64,000 nucleotides of DNA. Source: Campylobacter sp. RM16187 (lineage in GTDB: Bacteria > Campylobacterota > Campylobacteria > Campylobacterales > Campylobacteraceae). Position numbers and translations under genes: made by a program. The DNA lies in NCBI RefSeq assembly GCF_025319965.1, contig NZ_CP012549.1, forward strand, positions 496,001 to 560,000, in the 5' to 3' direction. Of this stretch, positions 1 to 16,186 are shown in pieces (positions within the stretch are counted from its first letter, which is position 1; each line of letters begins with the position of its first letter). The notes below the pieces were generated by a model. That model did no database searches. It had not been told where the DNA came from and worked only from the letters and a program-made list of their open reading frames with translations.

Positions 1-7075
<7,075 letters not shown>

Positions 7076-7083
7076 ATAATTTT

Positions 7084-7115
7084 TTGCCCTGCTCAATTTT
7101 GGCAGGGCAATTTAT
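7084..7115 (+). terminator. Terminator after rpoC
   Basis: Perfect 9-bp inverted repeat, TTGCCCTGC (7084-7092) and GCAGGGCAA (7102-7110), with a 9-base loop, placed 8 bases after the rpoC stop and followed by TTTATAAAATTT. The T-run is short, so termination may be partial. It separates the rpoBC unit from the ribosomal-protein unit. Confidence 0.65.
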
Positions 7116-7230
7116 AAAATTTGAGCTTAGATTTAAAATTTATCTTGCTCAAACTTCGAATTCAAGAGTTTTAAAACCAACCTATAAGCTAAAAATTTAG
7201 AAATTTACCTTAAATTAAGCCATTTTTAAA

Positions 7231-7236
7231 TAAAAT
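7231..7236 (+). promoter_or_regulatory. Possible -10 box for rpsL
   Basis: TAAAAT 38 bases upstream of the rpsL start, in an AT-rich leader and after the rpoC terminator. Campylobacter promoters commonly have a TATAAT-like -10 and a poorly conserved -35. Judged by eye only. Confidence 0.3.
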
Positions 7237-7273
7237 TAAGTCTTTTTAATAAATTTAGTCGAAAGGAATTACT

Positions 7274-7663
7274 GTGCCAACCATAAATCAATTGGTTAGA
7301 AAAGAGCGCAAGAAAGTGATTGTAAAATCAAAATCTCCAGCGCTAAAAGAGTGTCCTCAAAGAAGAGGCGTTTGTACGAGAGTTTACACAACAACTCCGA
7401 AAAAACCAAACTCTGCTTTGAGAAAAGTTGCCAAGGTTAGATTAACCAGTGGCTTTGAAGTTATTAGCTATATCGGCGGTGAAGGTCACAACTTGCAAGA
7501 GCACAGCATTGTGCTAGTTCGCGGCGGTAGGGTTAAAGACTTACCAGGTGTTAAATATCACATAGTTCGTGGTGCGCTTGATACTGCGGGTGTTGCTAAA
7601 AGAACAGTTTCACGTTCTAAATATGGTGCTAAACGCCCTAAAGCCGGCGCAGCAAAGAAATAA
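7274..7663 (+). CDS. rpsL: 30S ribosomal protein S12
   Basis: Ribosomal protein S12 of the decoding centre, 129 residues, starting [10 protein letters not shown]. The start is GTG, preceded by GAAAGGA at 7261-7267. The segments [13 protein letters not shown] and [12 protein letters not shown] hold lysines at the two positions whose change gives streptomycin resistance in other bacteria; both are wild type here. The gene is followed by rpsG and fusA, the conserved str-operon order. The C-terminus is basic ([15 protein letters not shown]), as is usual for the family. Confidence 0.97.
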   Translation: MPTINQLVRKERKKVIVKSKSPALKECPQRRGVCTRVYTTTPKKPNSALRKVAKVRLTSGFEVISYIGGEGHNLQEHSIVLVRGGRVKDLPGVKYHIVRGALDTAGVAKRTVSRSKYGAKRPKAGAAKK

Positions 7664-7726
7664 AAATTTAGGTTCGCAGACGCGCTTTTGATTTAGTTGC
7701 GTTTGAGTAAAATTTATAAAATTTGA

Positions 7727-8209
<483 letters not shown>

Positions 8210-8221
8210 GAAGGAAAATTT

Positions 8222-10300
8222 ATGGCAGATAGAAAAACCCCATTACATATGGTTAGAAACATCGGTATCGCGGCTCATATTGACGCTGGTAAAACTACTA
8301 CCAGCGAAAGAATTTTGTTCTTTACGGGCATGAGCCATAAGCTTGGCGAGGTTCATGATGGTGCTGCTACTATGGACTGGATGGAGCAAGAAAAAGAGCG
8401 TGGTATTACTATTACTTCAGCTGCAACAACTTGTTTCTGGAAAGATCACCAAATCAACCTCATTGACACTCCGGGCCACGTTGACTTTACTATCGAAGTT
8501 GAGCGTTCTATGCGTGTTCTTGACGGTGCTGTCGCTGTATTTTGTTCAGTTGGCGGCGTTCAACCTCAGTCTGAAACAGTTTGGAGACAAGCTAACAAAT
8601 ACCGCGTTCCAAGAATGGTTTACGTAAATAAAATGGACAGAGTTGGCGCAAATTTCTACAATGTAGAGAGCCAAATCAAAAACCGCTTAAAAGCAAATCC
8701 GGTACCTATCCAAATTCCAATCGGTGCTGAAGATACATTTAAAGGTGTTGTTGATTTAGTAACTATGAAAGCTTTGGTTTGGGAAGATGACAGCAAACCG
8801 ACTACATTCGTAGAGAAAGAAATTCCAGCCGATTTGCTAGAAAAAGCAGAAGAGTACCGCGCGAAAATGGTTGAGGCTGCTGCTGAAACCGATGATGCAC
8901 TTATGGAGAAATACCTTAGCGGTGAAGAGCTTAGCGTTGAGGAGATTAAACAAGGTATAAAAGCCGGTTGTCTTTCAATGTCAATCATTCCTATGGTTTG
9001 CGGAACTTCATTTAAAAATAAAGGCGTTCAACCGCTTCTTGATGCTGTTGTTGATTATCTTCCGGCTCCGGATGAAGTTGAGGCGATAAAAGGCGAGTAT
9101 GAAGACGGCACAGAGGTAAAGGTTGAGTCAGCCGATGATGGCGAATTTGCCGGTCTTGCGTTTAAGATCATGACAGACCCGTTTGTCGGTCAGCTAACTT
9201 TCGTTCGTGTTTATCGCGGCAGCCTAGAGAGCGGTAGCTATGCTTACAACTCAGCTAAGGGCAAAAAGGAGAGAATCGGTCGTCTTTTAAAGATGCACTC
9301 AAATAAAAGAGAAGAGATTACAGTTCTTCACGCCGGGGAGATCGGCGCTGTTGTGGGACTAAAAGAGACTCTAACAGGCGATACATTATCAAGCGAAAAA
9401 GACAAGGTAATCCTTGAGAGAATGGACTTCCCGGATCCGGTTATCTCTGTTGCGGTTGAGCCAAAAACTAAAGCAGATCAAGAGAAGATGGCGCTTGCAC
9501 TTCAAAAGCTTGCGCAAGAAGATCCAAGCTTTAGAGTTAGCACGGACGAGGAGAGCGGTCAAACTATCATCTCCGGTATGGGTGAGCTTCACCTTGAGAT
9601 CATCGTTGATCGTATGCTTCGCGAATTTAAAGTTGATGCAGAAGTTGGACAACCTCAAGTTGCATATCGCGAAACTATCCGTAAAACAGTCGAGCAAGAG
9701 TATAAATATGCTAAGCAATCAGGCGGACGCGGTCAATACGGACATGTATTCCTACGTCTTGAGCCACTTGAGCCTGGTACTGGATTTGAGTTCGTTAATG
9801 ACATCAAAGGCGGCGTTGTACCTAAAGAGTACATTCCGGCTGTTGAAAAGGGTTGTAAAGAAGCGCTTCAAAACGGTGTTCTTGCAGGCTACCCTGTAGA
9901 AGACGTTAAAGTTACGTTGTTTGACGGGAGCTACCACGAAGTGGATAGCTCTGAAATGGCATTTAAACTTGCTGCTTCAATGGGCTTTAAAGAGGGCGCT
10001 AGAAAAGCAGGTGCAGTTATACTTGAGCCTATGATGAAGGTTGAGGTTGAAACTCCTGAAGAGTATATGGGTGATGTTATCGGCGACCTTAACAAGCGCC
10101 GCGGACAAGTTAGCTCAATGGATGAAAGAAGCGGTAATAAGATCGTTACAGCGTTTTGCCCACTTGCTCAGATGTTTGGCTACTCAACAGACCTTAGAAG
10201 CCAAACTCAAGGTCGTGCTACATACTCTATGGAATTTGATCACTATGAAGAAGTTCCTAAAAACGTATCTGAAGAGATCATTAAAAAGAGAAACGGCTAA
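8222..10300 (+). CDS. fusA: Elongation factor G
   Basis: Translocation GTPase EF-G, 692 residues. The P-loop AHIDAGKT is at residues 18-25, followed by the DTPGH and NKMD GTP-binding motifs. The C-terminal half holds the domain IV/V segments, such as [20 protein letters not shown] precedes the ATG, 12 bases after rpsG. Codon use is strongly biased, as expected for a highly expressed gene, and this produces long meaningless open frames on the other strands. A terminator follows at 10306. Confidence 0.98.
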   Translation: MADRKTPLHMVRNIGIAAHIDAGKTTTSERILFFTGMSHKLGEVHDGAATMDWMEQEKERGITITSAATTCFWKDHQINLIDTPGHVDFTIEVERSMRVLDGAVAVFCSVGGVQPQSETVWRQANKYRVPRMVYVNKMDRVGANFYNVESQIKNRLKANPVPIQIPIGAEDTFKGVVDLVTMKALVWEDDSKPTTFVEKEIPADLLEKAEEYRAKMVEAAAETDDALMEKYLSGEELSVEEIKQGIKAGCLSMSIIPMVCGTSFKNKGVQPLLDAVVDYLPAPDEVEAIKGEYEDGTEVKVESADDGEFAGLAFKIMTDPFVGQLTFVRVYRGSLESGSYAYNSAKGKKERIGRLLKMHSNKREEITVLHAGEIGAVVGLKETLTGDTLSSEKDKVILERMDFPDPVISVAVEPKTKADQEKMALALQKLAQEDPSFRVSTDEESGQTIISGMGELHLEIIVDRMLREFKVDAEVGQPQVAYRETIRKTVEQEYKYAKQSGGRGQYGHVFLRLEPLEPGTGFEFVNDIKGGVVPKEYIPAVEKGCKEALQNGVLAGYPVEDVKVTLFDGSYHEVDSSEMAFKLAASMGFKEGARKAGAVILEPMMKVEVETPEEYMGDVIGDLNKRRGQVSSMDERSGNKIVTAFCPLAQMFGYSTDLRSQTQGRATYSMEFDHYEEVPKNVSEEIIKKRNG

Positions 10301-10305
10301 AATTT

Positions 10306-10330
10306 AGGGCGGGACTTTCTCGCCCTTTTT
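10306..10330 (+). terminator. Terminator after fusA
   Basis: AGGGCG (10306-10311) and CGCCCT (10321-10326) form a 6-bp GC-rich stem with a 9-base loop, followed directly by TTTT. This is a typical intrinsic terminator 5 bases after the fusA stop. Confidence 0.8.
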
Positions 10331-10428
10331 AAATTTATTTAAATTAATAAGCTTGCAAACATATTTTATAAAATTTACTTGGTTTATTTGAATATTTATC
10401 AAGAATAGTATTTGTTTTTTTACCTTTT

Positions 10429-10505
10429 GTCCTCATAGCTCAGCTGGATAGAGCGCAAAATTCCTAATTTTGAGGCCGTGAGTTCGAATCTCGCTGAGGA
10501 CACCA
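10429..10505 (+). tRNA. tRNA-Arg (anticodon CCU)
   Basis: A 77-base cloverleaf. The acceptor stem is GTCCTCA/TGAGGAC. The D-arm contains GCTCAGCTGGATAGAGC. The anticodon stem CAAAA/TTTTG encloses the loop TTCCTAA, whose anticodon is CCT (reads AGG). The T-arm is GTGAG TTCGAAT CTCGC. The discriminator base is A and CCA is encoded. It stands alone between fusA and a convergent lipoprotein gene. tRNA genes are common integration sites, but nothing has integrated here. Confidence 0.96.
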
Positions 10506-10511
10506 TCTTGA

Positions 10512-10868
10512 TTATATTTTAAAAATCTCTTCTAATTTTTGTTTTTCTTTTGTGCTGTTTTCTTCTAATATGTTATTTAAAATATCTTTAGTGTCTTTTC
10601 TTATCTCATCTATAGTGCTCTCTACTTTATCTTTGATCTCTTCAGCGCTTTTTATAGCCTTATCGGTAACCGTATCTATAATGTCTTGTGTGTTTCCTTT
10701 TATTTCTGAGGTTTTATCAATGACATCTTTTGCAGCGTTAGAGCCTTTTTCTATTATTTTGTTGGCAGCGTCTTTTGTGGAATCAACTATCTCTTTAGCT
10801 TGTTTGCCATCAGAGCATCCTGATAAAAGTAGAGTTAAAAGTATTATGAGGATTGAAATTTTATTCAT
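10512..10868 (-). CDS. Small lipoprotein with amphipathic helical repeats
   Basis: 118 residues. A lipoprotein signal peptide (MNKISILIILLTLLLSGC) has the lipobox LLSGC, so Cys18 should be lipidated after cleavage. The rest is highly charged and predicted helical, built from irregular copies of a pattern like KDAANKIIEKGSNAAKDVIDKTSEI; this resembles LEA/apolipoprotein-type or YtxH-like amphipathic helices. I cannot assign a function. It lies 52 bases after fbpC on the same strand and ends next to the tRNA. A terminal fragment of an envelope stress or spacer-type lipoprotein is possible, but that is a guess. Confidence 0.75.
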   Translation of the reverse strand: MNKISILIILLTLLLSGCSDGKQAKEIVDSTKDAANKIIEKGSNAAKDVIDKTSEIKGNTQDIIDTVTDKAIKSAEEIKDKVESTIDEIRKDTKDILNNILEENSTKEKQKLEEIFKI

Positions 10869-10920
10869 AAAATAGCCTTTTGTTTTATTCTGTATATTTT
10901 AGGAGAATTTAGTTAATATT

Positions 10921-11844
10921 TTAGTTTAAATCAAAGCCAAATTTATCACTTATTTCAATATTTGAGTTTATGATGCTTTTAAATTTTACATTCATAAATT
11001 CTAATTCAAGCTCATAAAATGCACCTAAAAATCGGTAACTTAATACATTTGCTTCAAATTTATTGCCGCTTATAATTTGTTCCGGTCTAAACATATATCT
11101 CTTATTCTTAAGCCACTGTTTAAATTCATCTGGAAGCACTTCTATATTGTATCCTGCCACAGAATTCATTTCACCTAAAAATTTTGCCACCTCGAAACTA
11201 CTTGGATTAAAATAGAGCTCTTTAGGTGTGCCAATATCTAAAATAATACCATTTTTAATAAGTGCAATTCTATCACTTAGCATAAAGGCATCTTCTTTAT
11301 CGTGAGTTACCATAATAGCACTTAGACCGTTTTGCTTAATCATCTGTTTTAATTCGGATCTTAAAGTATGGCGGAGATTGTGATCTAGATTTGCAAACGG
11401 CTCATCAAGTAATAAAAGCTTTTCTTTGTTTGCCACTGCTCTTGCAAATGCCACGCGTTGAGCCTGTCCTCCTGAAATTTGATCGCACATTTTATTTTTT
11501 AGCTCTTTTATTTTAAATTTCTCAAGCAGACTCTCTATCTCTATATCACGTTCGTTTTTAGGCATTTTTGAAAGAGCGAATTCGATATTTTTATTTACAT
11601 TTAAGTGCGGAAATAGAGCGTAGTTTTGAAACATCATGGCCACACCACAATCTTTTTTAAGTTCTATATCTCCGCTATCTTTTGTCTCAAGTCCGGCTAT
11701 AATTCTTAAAAGAGTGCTTTTACCGCATCCGCTTTCACCCAAAATACTTAAAATTTCACCTTCTTTTAGTGTCAAATTTATATGTTTCAAAACATCTATG
11801 TTGTTAAATTTCTTGTTTAAATTTCTAATATTTAAAATTTCCAT
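10921..11844 (-). CDS. fbpC: Iron(III) ABC transporter ATPase
   Basis: ATP-binding subunit of a ferric-iron importer, 307 residues. Walker A GESGCGKST is at residues 36-44, the Q-loop glutamine at 73, the signature ISGGQAQR at 123-130, Walker B LLLLDEP at 143-149, and the switch histidine at 181. The C-terminal 90 residues form a short TOBE-like regulatory region (MFRPEQI). The start codon overlaps the last base of the fbpB stop (TAATG). The pairing with a cFbpA-type binding protein supports an iron substrate over a generic PotA/CysA assignment. Confidence 0.9.
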   Translation of the reverse strand: MEILNIRNLNKKFNNIDVLKHINLTLKEGEILSILGESGCGKSTLLRIIAGLETKDSGDIELKKDCGVAMMFQNYALFPHLNVNKNIEFALSKMPKNERDIEIESLLEKFKIKELKNKMCDQISGGQAQRVAFARAVANKEKLLLLDEPFANLDHNLRHTLRSELKQMIKQNGLSAIMVTHDKEDAFMLSDRIALIKNGIILDIGTPKELYFNPSSFEVAKFLGEMNSVAGYNIEVLPDEFKQWLKNKRYMFRPEQIISGNKFEANVLSYRFLGAFYELELEFMNVKFKSIINSNIEISDKFGFDLN

Positions 11845-13391
11845 TACGCTTTTTTCCTAGATATTATTTCAAGCCAAATTACTGCCACTAAAGATAGCAA
11901 AACTATTAGTAAAGATGGCAATGCTGCCGCATATAATCTCTCGTCTGTGGCGTAGAAAAACGCTCTAATGCTAAGAGTTTCAAAGCCAAGCGGACGAAGT
12001 ATCAGGCTTAATGGCAGCTCTTTTACAATGTCTATAAAAACTACAATCAACGAAAGAAAGAAAAAGTGCCTTAATAGGGGGAAATGCACTTTAAAAAAAA
12101 GTGTGAATTTAGATCTATTAAGAAGTAGGCTTGCGTCATCTATATTTTTTGGAATCTTTGCGTAACCACTCTCTACGGCATATACAGAAGTCGCTAAAAA
12201 TCTTACAATATAGCCAAAGATCAATACGACAAACGAGGCTGATAAAAATTGAGTGCCAAAATTTCTATCTATATATCCGAATACTATCATCACGCATAGG
12301 CCTATGCTTGCCCCTGGGAGTGCATAGCCAAGAGAGGTAGTTTTTAGCAAGAATGTATTTAGCTTATTGTTTTTGATAATTCTTGTTGAAAATACTAGAA
12401 AGAAGCTAATAAAAGTTATTAAAATTGCACTTATGATAGCCATTAGAAGCGAATTTCCAGCCATGGTTATAAATTCTAGCTTGAAATCTTGAATCGTCAT
12501 TATGCTCCAATAAACAAGCCAGATAACAGGAAATAAAAATGCCAAACAAAAAATTACAAAGCACCACAAGAAAGCTAAAGTTTTCCCGATAGTGTTAAGC
12601 TCGCTTTTGGTTGTTGTCTTTGCGATATTGTGTGTATTAAAGCTATAGCCTTTCGAATTTTTATTGATATGCTCAAATATCATTATGATAAATACTAAAA
12701 CCATTAGCATTGCAGCCAAAATAGATGCGGAGTATGAGTCTCCTAAATCGAACCATAGTTTAAATATCCCTGCGCTAAATGTTGCCACTCCGTAATAAGC
12801 TACAGTTCCGTAATCACTTAAAGTTTCCATTAAAACTAACATTGCTCCGCCTATAATGGCTGGTCTAGAGAGCATCACGGCTACTCTAAATATTTTAAAC
12901 TGAGACAGTTTATAAATTTTACATACGTCAAAAAGCACTTTCGACTGAGTTTTAAAGGAAGTTTTTGCGAACATATAGATATATGGATAAAGCGATAAGG
13001 AAAGCACAAAAATGGCTCCGTAAATATTCATAAAATCAAGCCTAAAGCCGAAAATTTTATGAAAATAGCCTTGAAACTCCATTATTCCGACATAACAAAA
13101 GCTAAATATGTAAGCTGGTATGGCAAGCGGAAGCATTAGGGCATATTCAAAGAAATTTACAAAAGGAAATCGGTAGTTAGCTACTATCCATGCCGAAATA
13201 ACGGCTATTGTGGCACTTAGAGCCAAGACCCCGAAAGCTACTAAAAAAGTGCCTTGAATATACCTTAAAAATAGATATTTAAAAAAATGCTCTAAATTGG
13301 AGTAGTCTCCAAAAGCTATCTCGAAAAAAATGCTAATAATAGGGACTAGGATGATGAGGGCGACCGTAATCGCCCAAAATTTGATATTCAC
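11844..13391 (-). CDS. fbpB: Iron(III) ABC transporter permease
   Basis: Inner-membrane permease of the ferric-iron importer, 515 residues, with about 12 hydrophobic segments in two related halves. This is the fused two-domain architecture usual for FbpB/SfuB. The first half contains LPLAIPAYIFSFCYVG and the second GYALPGASIGLCVMI, both matching the coupling-loop region of the binding-protein-dependent transport family. The start codon is GTG, immediately after the fbpA stop (TAAGTG), so translation is probably coupled to fbpA. Confidence 0.92.
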   Translation of the reverse strand: MNIKFWAITVALIILVPIISIFFEIAFGDYSNLEHFFKYLFLRYIQGTFLVAFGVLALSATIAVISAWIVANYRFPFVNFFEYALMLPLAIPAYIFSFCYVGIMEFQGYFHKIFGFRLDFMNIYGAIFVLSLSLYPYIYMFAKTSFKTQSKVLFDVCKIYKLSQFKIFRVAVMLSRPAIIGGAMLVLMETLSDYGTVAYYGVATFSAGIFKLWFDLGDSYSASILAAMLMVLVFIIMIFEHINKNSKGYSFNTHNIAKTTTKSELNTIGKTLAFLWCFVIFCLAFLFPVIWLVYWSIMTIQDFKLEFITMAGNSLLMAIISAILITFISFFLVFSTRIIKNNKLNTFLLKTTSLGYALPGASIGLCVMIVFGYIDRNFGTQFLSASFVVLIFGYIVRFLATSVYAVESGYAKIPKNIDDASLLLNRSKFTLFFKVHFPLLRHFFFLSLIVVFIDIVKELPLSLILRPLGFETLSIRAFFYATDERLYAAALPSLLIVLLSLVAVIWLEIISRKKA

Positions 13392-14393
13392 TTATTTCCA
13401 GCCAGCCATATCAAATATTTTTACGGCTTCGCTTATTTTTTCTACAGATTTATAAAGTGGAGTTGAGTCCTCTTTGAATTTTCCAAACGCTTTGATTGTA
13501 TCGCTCGGTTCTACTGCTGTATTTACAGGATATTCGTAGTTAATGCCTGCAAGTATCTTTTGAGCCTCAGGACTTACCATAAACTCCATAAATTTGATAG
13601 CATTCTCTTTGTTTTTAGAAGCTTTTGTAAGCGCTATACCGCTTATATTTACGTGTGTTCCGCGGTTATCTTGATTAGGGAAGATTACTCCTAAAATTTT
13701 AGCTACCTCTACATCTTCAGGCTTTGGAGAATTTAGCATAAGTCCGATGTAGTAAGTATTCATTACCGCCACTTGACCCTCTCCTGCAAATATTGCTTTA
13801 GCTTGGTCTCTATCGCCGCCTTTTGGATCACGAGCTAAGTTGGCTAGAGTGCCTTTAGCCCATTTGCTAGCCGCGTCTACACCTTCGCTCTCTATAATTG
13901 AAGCCAGAAGAGATGTGTTATATCCTGCTGTAGCACTTCTAATTAGAAGTTTGCCTTTTAGCTCAGGTTTGGTTAGGTCTTGATAGTTTTTAATTATACT
14001 TGGATCAAAATTTCTCTTGTCATAAGCTATTATTCTAGCTCTTTTTGAGATAGCAAACCAATATCCCTCTGCGTCTCTATATTGAACCGGAACAATTTTT
14101 TCTAGAGTTTGAGATTTTACAGATTGCAATACGCCTTTTTTCTTAGCTGTGTAGAAATTTCCGGCATCTGCAGTGATAAAAAGGTCCGCTACAGAGCTAT
14201 CGCCCTCTACCTCAAGCTTTTTAATAAGCTCTCCACCCTTTGCCTGAGTTGCATTTACTTTAATTCCAGTTTTTTCTTCGAATAACTTATAAAGTTGTGT
14301 GTCAGCGTCATAGTGGCGAGCAGAATATATGTTTATTTCAGCAGCAAGTGCAAAACCTGCTAGCAAACTTAAAGCTAGTATGCTTTTTTTCAT
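13392..14393 (-). CDS. fbpA: Periplasmic iron(III)-binding protein (cFbpA type)
   Basis: Periplasmic ferric-iron-binding protein, 333 residues. The signal peptide MKKSILALSLLAGFALA is probably cleaved before Ala18. The ligand pattern matches Campylobacter cFbpA: ARHYD gives His27 and Tyr28, GYN gives Tyr158, and NTYYIG gives Tyr214 and Tyr215. It is the first gene of fbpA-fbpB-fbpC. A degenerate Fur-box-like palindrome lies at 14443-14457 in the upstream divergent region, which suggests iron repression. Fur itself is encoded at 36987 in this window. Confidence 0.94.
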   Translation of the reverse strand: MKKSILALSLLAGFALAAEINIYSARHYDADTQLYKLFEEKTGIKVNATQAKGGELIKKLEVEGDSSVADLFITADAGNFYTAKKKGVLQSVKSQTLEKIVPVQYRDAEGYWFAISKRARIIAYDKRNFDPSIIKNYQDLTKPELKGKLLIRSATAGYNTSLLASIIESEGVDAASKWAKGTLANLARDPKGGDRDQAKAIFAGEGQVAVMNTYYIGLMLNSPKPEDVEVAKILGVIFPNQDNRGTHVNISGIALTKASKNKENAIKFMEFMVSPEAQKILAGINYEYPVNTAVEPSDTIKAFGKFKEDSTPLYKSVEKISEAVKIFDMAGWK

Positions 14394-14442
14394 GTCTATC
14401 CTTTTTAATGGTATTGAAACTCAAAATATTAGCATTTATTTC

Positions 14443-14457
14443 TTATAATAATATTAA
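14443..14457. promoter_or_regulatory. Possible Fur box upstream of fbpA
   Basis: TTATAATAATATTAA matches 10 of the 14 defined positions of the 7-1-7 Fur consensus TGATAATNATTATCA. It lies 50-64 bases upstream of the fbpA start, in the region shared with the divergent rhodanese gene. AT-rich Campylobacter DNA gives such matches by chance, so this is weak on its own; the iron-uptake context makes it more plausible. Confidence 0.35.
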
Positions 14458-14578
14458 GTATTGTAAATGCAGCTTATACCGAGGTAAAAGAGTGAGATTA
14501 TAATATAGGCATTTGTTAAAAATTTTTTAACAAAAAAGTGATAATATTTCCTCAATTTTAAAAATAAAAGGCAAAAAA

Positions 14579-14956
14579 TTGAAAAAATTTCTACTTCTAT
14601 CAATGGCTGCATCGGCTGCTTTTTCTCAGTTTCAAAATGTAAATGTAACGCCTCAAAATATTAATGATTACGAGCAGATTGTAGACATTAGAACAGAGCC
14701 TGAGTGGAGAGCTACGGGCATAGTAAAAGGTGCTAAAACAATAACCTTTGATCCTTACAATACTACTAAATTTATACAAGAGCTAAAGGATAACTTTGAT
14801 ATCTCAAAGCCTATAGCTTTGATTTGCAGAAGCGGCAACAGAAGCTTTCATGCAGCTAGAATGCTTGATTCTGGTGGGCTAAATATCATAAATTTAAATG
14901 GCGGAATGGGTGCTTTGATTAGACAAGGCTACGAGCCTGTTCCTTTTAATAAATAA
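14579..14956 (+). CDS. Exported rhodanese-like protein
   Basis: Single-domain rhodanese, 125 residues. The start is TTG, preceded by AAAGGCA at 14568-14574. A signal peptide (MKKFLLLSMAASAAFS) is followed by a rhodanese fold. The active-site loop CRSGNR has Cys83 as the persulfide-carrying residue, and the family segments VDIRTEPEW and NLNGGMGALIRQGYEP are present. It should act in the periplasm, perhaps in sulfur transfer or thiosulfate handling; the substrate is unknown. It is transcribed away from fbpA, with GATAAT at 14540-14545 as a candidate -10. The 3' end meets the convergent cinA-like gene after 7 bases. Confidence 0.88.
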   Translation: MKKFLLLSMAASAAFSQFQNVNVTPQNINDYEQIVDIRTEPEWRATGIVKGAKTITFDPYNTTKFIQELKDNFDISKPIALICRSGNRSFHAARMLDSGGLNIINLNGGMGALIRQGYEPVPFNK

Positions 14957-14963
14957 AATTTAT

Positions 14964-16058
14964 TCAAAAAAAGATTTCAGGAGCAATGCGCAATAAGCAT
15001 GTATAGGCGTGCAGTGCGCTTTGTTCTCTTATGTAGTTTCTATCTCCTTTTAAATTTAGCCTATCGACTATGATCTTGCCGTTTTTGCTTAAGGCTCCTA
15101 CAAATACAGTTCCTACGGGTTTTTCTACGCTTCCGCCGTCAGGTCCCGCTATGCCGCTCACGGCCAATGCGAAATCAGCTCCGCTTGAGCGAATGACCCC
15201 ACTTAGCATCTCATTTACGCATTGTTCGCTTACCGCTCCATAAGTTTCAATAGTATTCTTGCCAACTCCTAGCCATTCTGCTTTAATCTCGTTTGCATAA
15301 GTTATAAGCGAGCCGTCAAAAGCGGCTGAAACTCCTGCAAATTGACCAAATTTGGCTGCTATTAACCCAGCTGTACAAGACTCCGCAAAAGTAATTTTTA
15401 GATTTTTTCTAATGAGTGTTTTTGCGATATGTTCAACTAAATTTCTACTGGCGATAAATTTTTGAGAAAATAGATTTTTAACGCCGTTTATAAAGCTTTC
15501 TATCTGACCAAATTTATTAGCTTCCGCCCTTACGATAACTAAATTCTCTATGATTTGGGATATATAAATTTGTACTTCGTAAGTTTTAGCAATCGGTTCT
15601 AATAAAATTTTAGTACTTTCGCTATCGATATCAAATAGGTTAAAATAAGTAAAATTTATATTTGGTTTTATGTGAATTTGCCCTATTTCTTTAGTTGGAA
15701 TAGCTTTTATAAGATTTACTTGAGTATCATTTAAATTTATTAAAAAGCTATCTTTCGTTATTGTTATAGCTTTGCTTGGCGCAAGTGTATTTTGCTCCTT
15801 TAGTTCTATTAAATCCTCGCTTAATGTAGCCAAAATTTTAGCCGTAGTTGCGTAGTTTTCGTTTGAGGCAAATATGCAAAGAGTATCAAATTTAGAGCAT
15901 AAGTTTTCTATGATAAATGGCAACTCTTTGTCGCTTTTATTGGCGAAGTTAAACTCTCCAAGCTCTTTAAAATGAGCCTTGTAAAAGCTAAAAATATAGC
16001 CCAAAAAAGCGGCGTTTATGCTTAAATCCTCTCCGATTATCAAAAGTGCATTTTTCAT
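14964..16058 (-). CDS. CinA family protein (nicotinamide-nucleotide amidase domain)
   Basis: 364 residues. The C-terminal 160 or so form a CinA/PncC domain with the conserved segments TFAESCTAGLIAAKFGQ, SLITYANEIKAEWLGV and ALAVSGIAGPDGG. In other bacteria this domain deamidates nicotinamide mononucleotide to recycle NAD. The N-terminal 200 residues occupy the place of the CinA molybdopterin-binding-like domain but are diverged, lacking the clear GDE/GTGG motifs, so that half may be structural only. GGAGGTTTTT precedes the ATG. It is divergent from ileS. Confidence 0.85.
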   Translation of the reverse strand: MKNALLIIGEDLSINAAFLGYIFSFYKAHFKELGEFNFANKSDKELPFIIENLCSKFDTLCIFASNENYATTAKILATLSEDLIELKEQNTLAPSKAITITKDSFLINLNDTQVNLIKAIPTKEIGQIHIKPNINFTYFNLFDIDSESTKILLEPIAKTYEVQIYISQIIENLVIVRAEANKFGQIESFINGVKNLFSQKFIASRNLVEHIAKTLIRKNLKITFAESCTAGLIAAKFGQFAGVSAAFDGSLITYANEIKAEWLGVGKNTIETYGAVSEQCVNEMLSGVIRSSGADFALAVSGIAGPDGGSVEKPVGTVFVGALSKNGKIIVDRLNLKGDRNYIREQSALHAYTCLLRIAPEIFF

Positions 16059-16154
16059 AAAAACCTCCTTAATTTTTGAAATTATATCACAAAAAAATCG
16101 ACTAAATTTTTGGCTTAACGCTCGATTTTCAGTAGCCTTTAATCACTGCTTAGA

Positions 16155-16160
16155 TAAAAT
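16155..16160 (+). promoter_or_regulatory. Probable -10 box for the ileS unit
   Basis: TAAAAT within TTAGATAAAAT, 27 bases upstream of the ileS ATG, in the region between divergent cinA-like and ileS genes. It would drive the long ileS-to-gatA-to-guaB run. Confidence 0.45.
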
Positions 16161-16186
16161 TTGCAAATTTGAAACAAGGCAACAAG

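Noticed and set aside
9389-9899. Long open frames on both strands inside fusA
   Set aside because: They are by-products of the strong codon bias of fusA; the predicted proteins are basic, leucine-rich and without motifs.
10429-10505. tRNA-Arg as attachment site of an integrated element
   Set aside because: No integrase gene, no repeated 3' tRNA end and no change in gene content follow it; the neighbours are ordinary Campylobacter genes.
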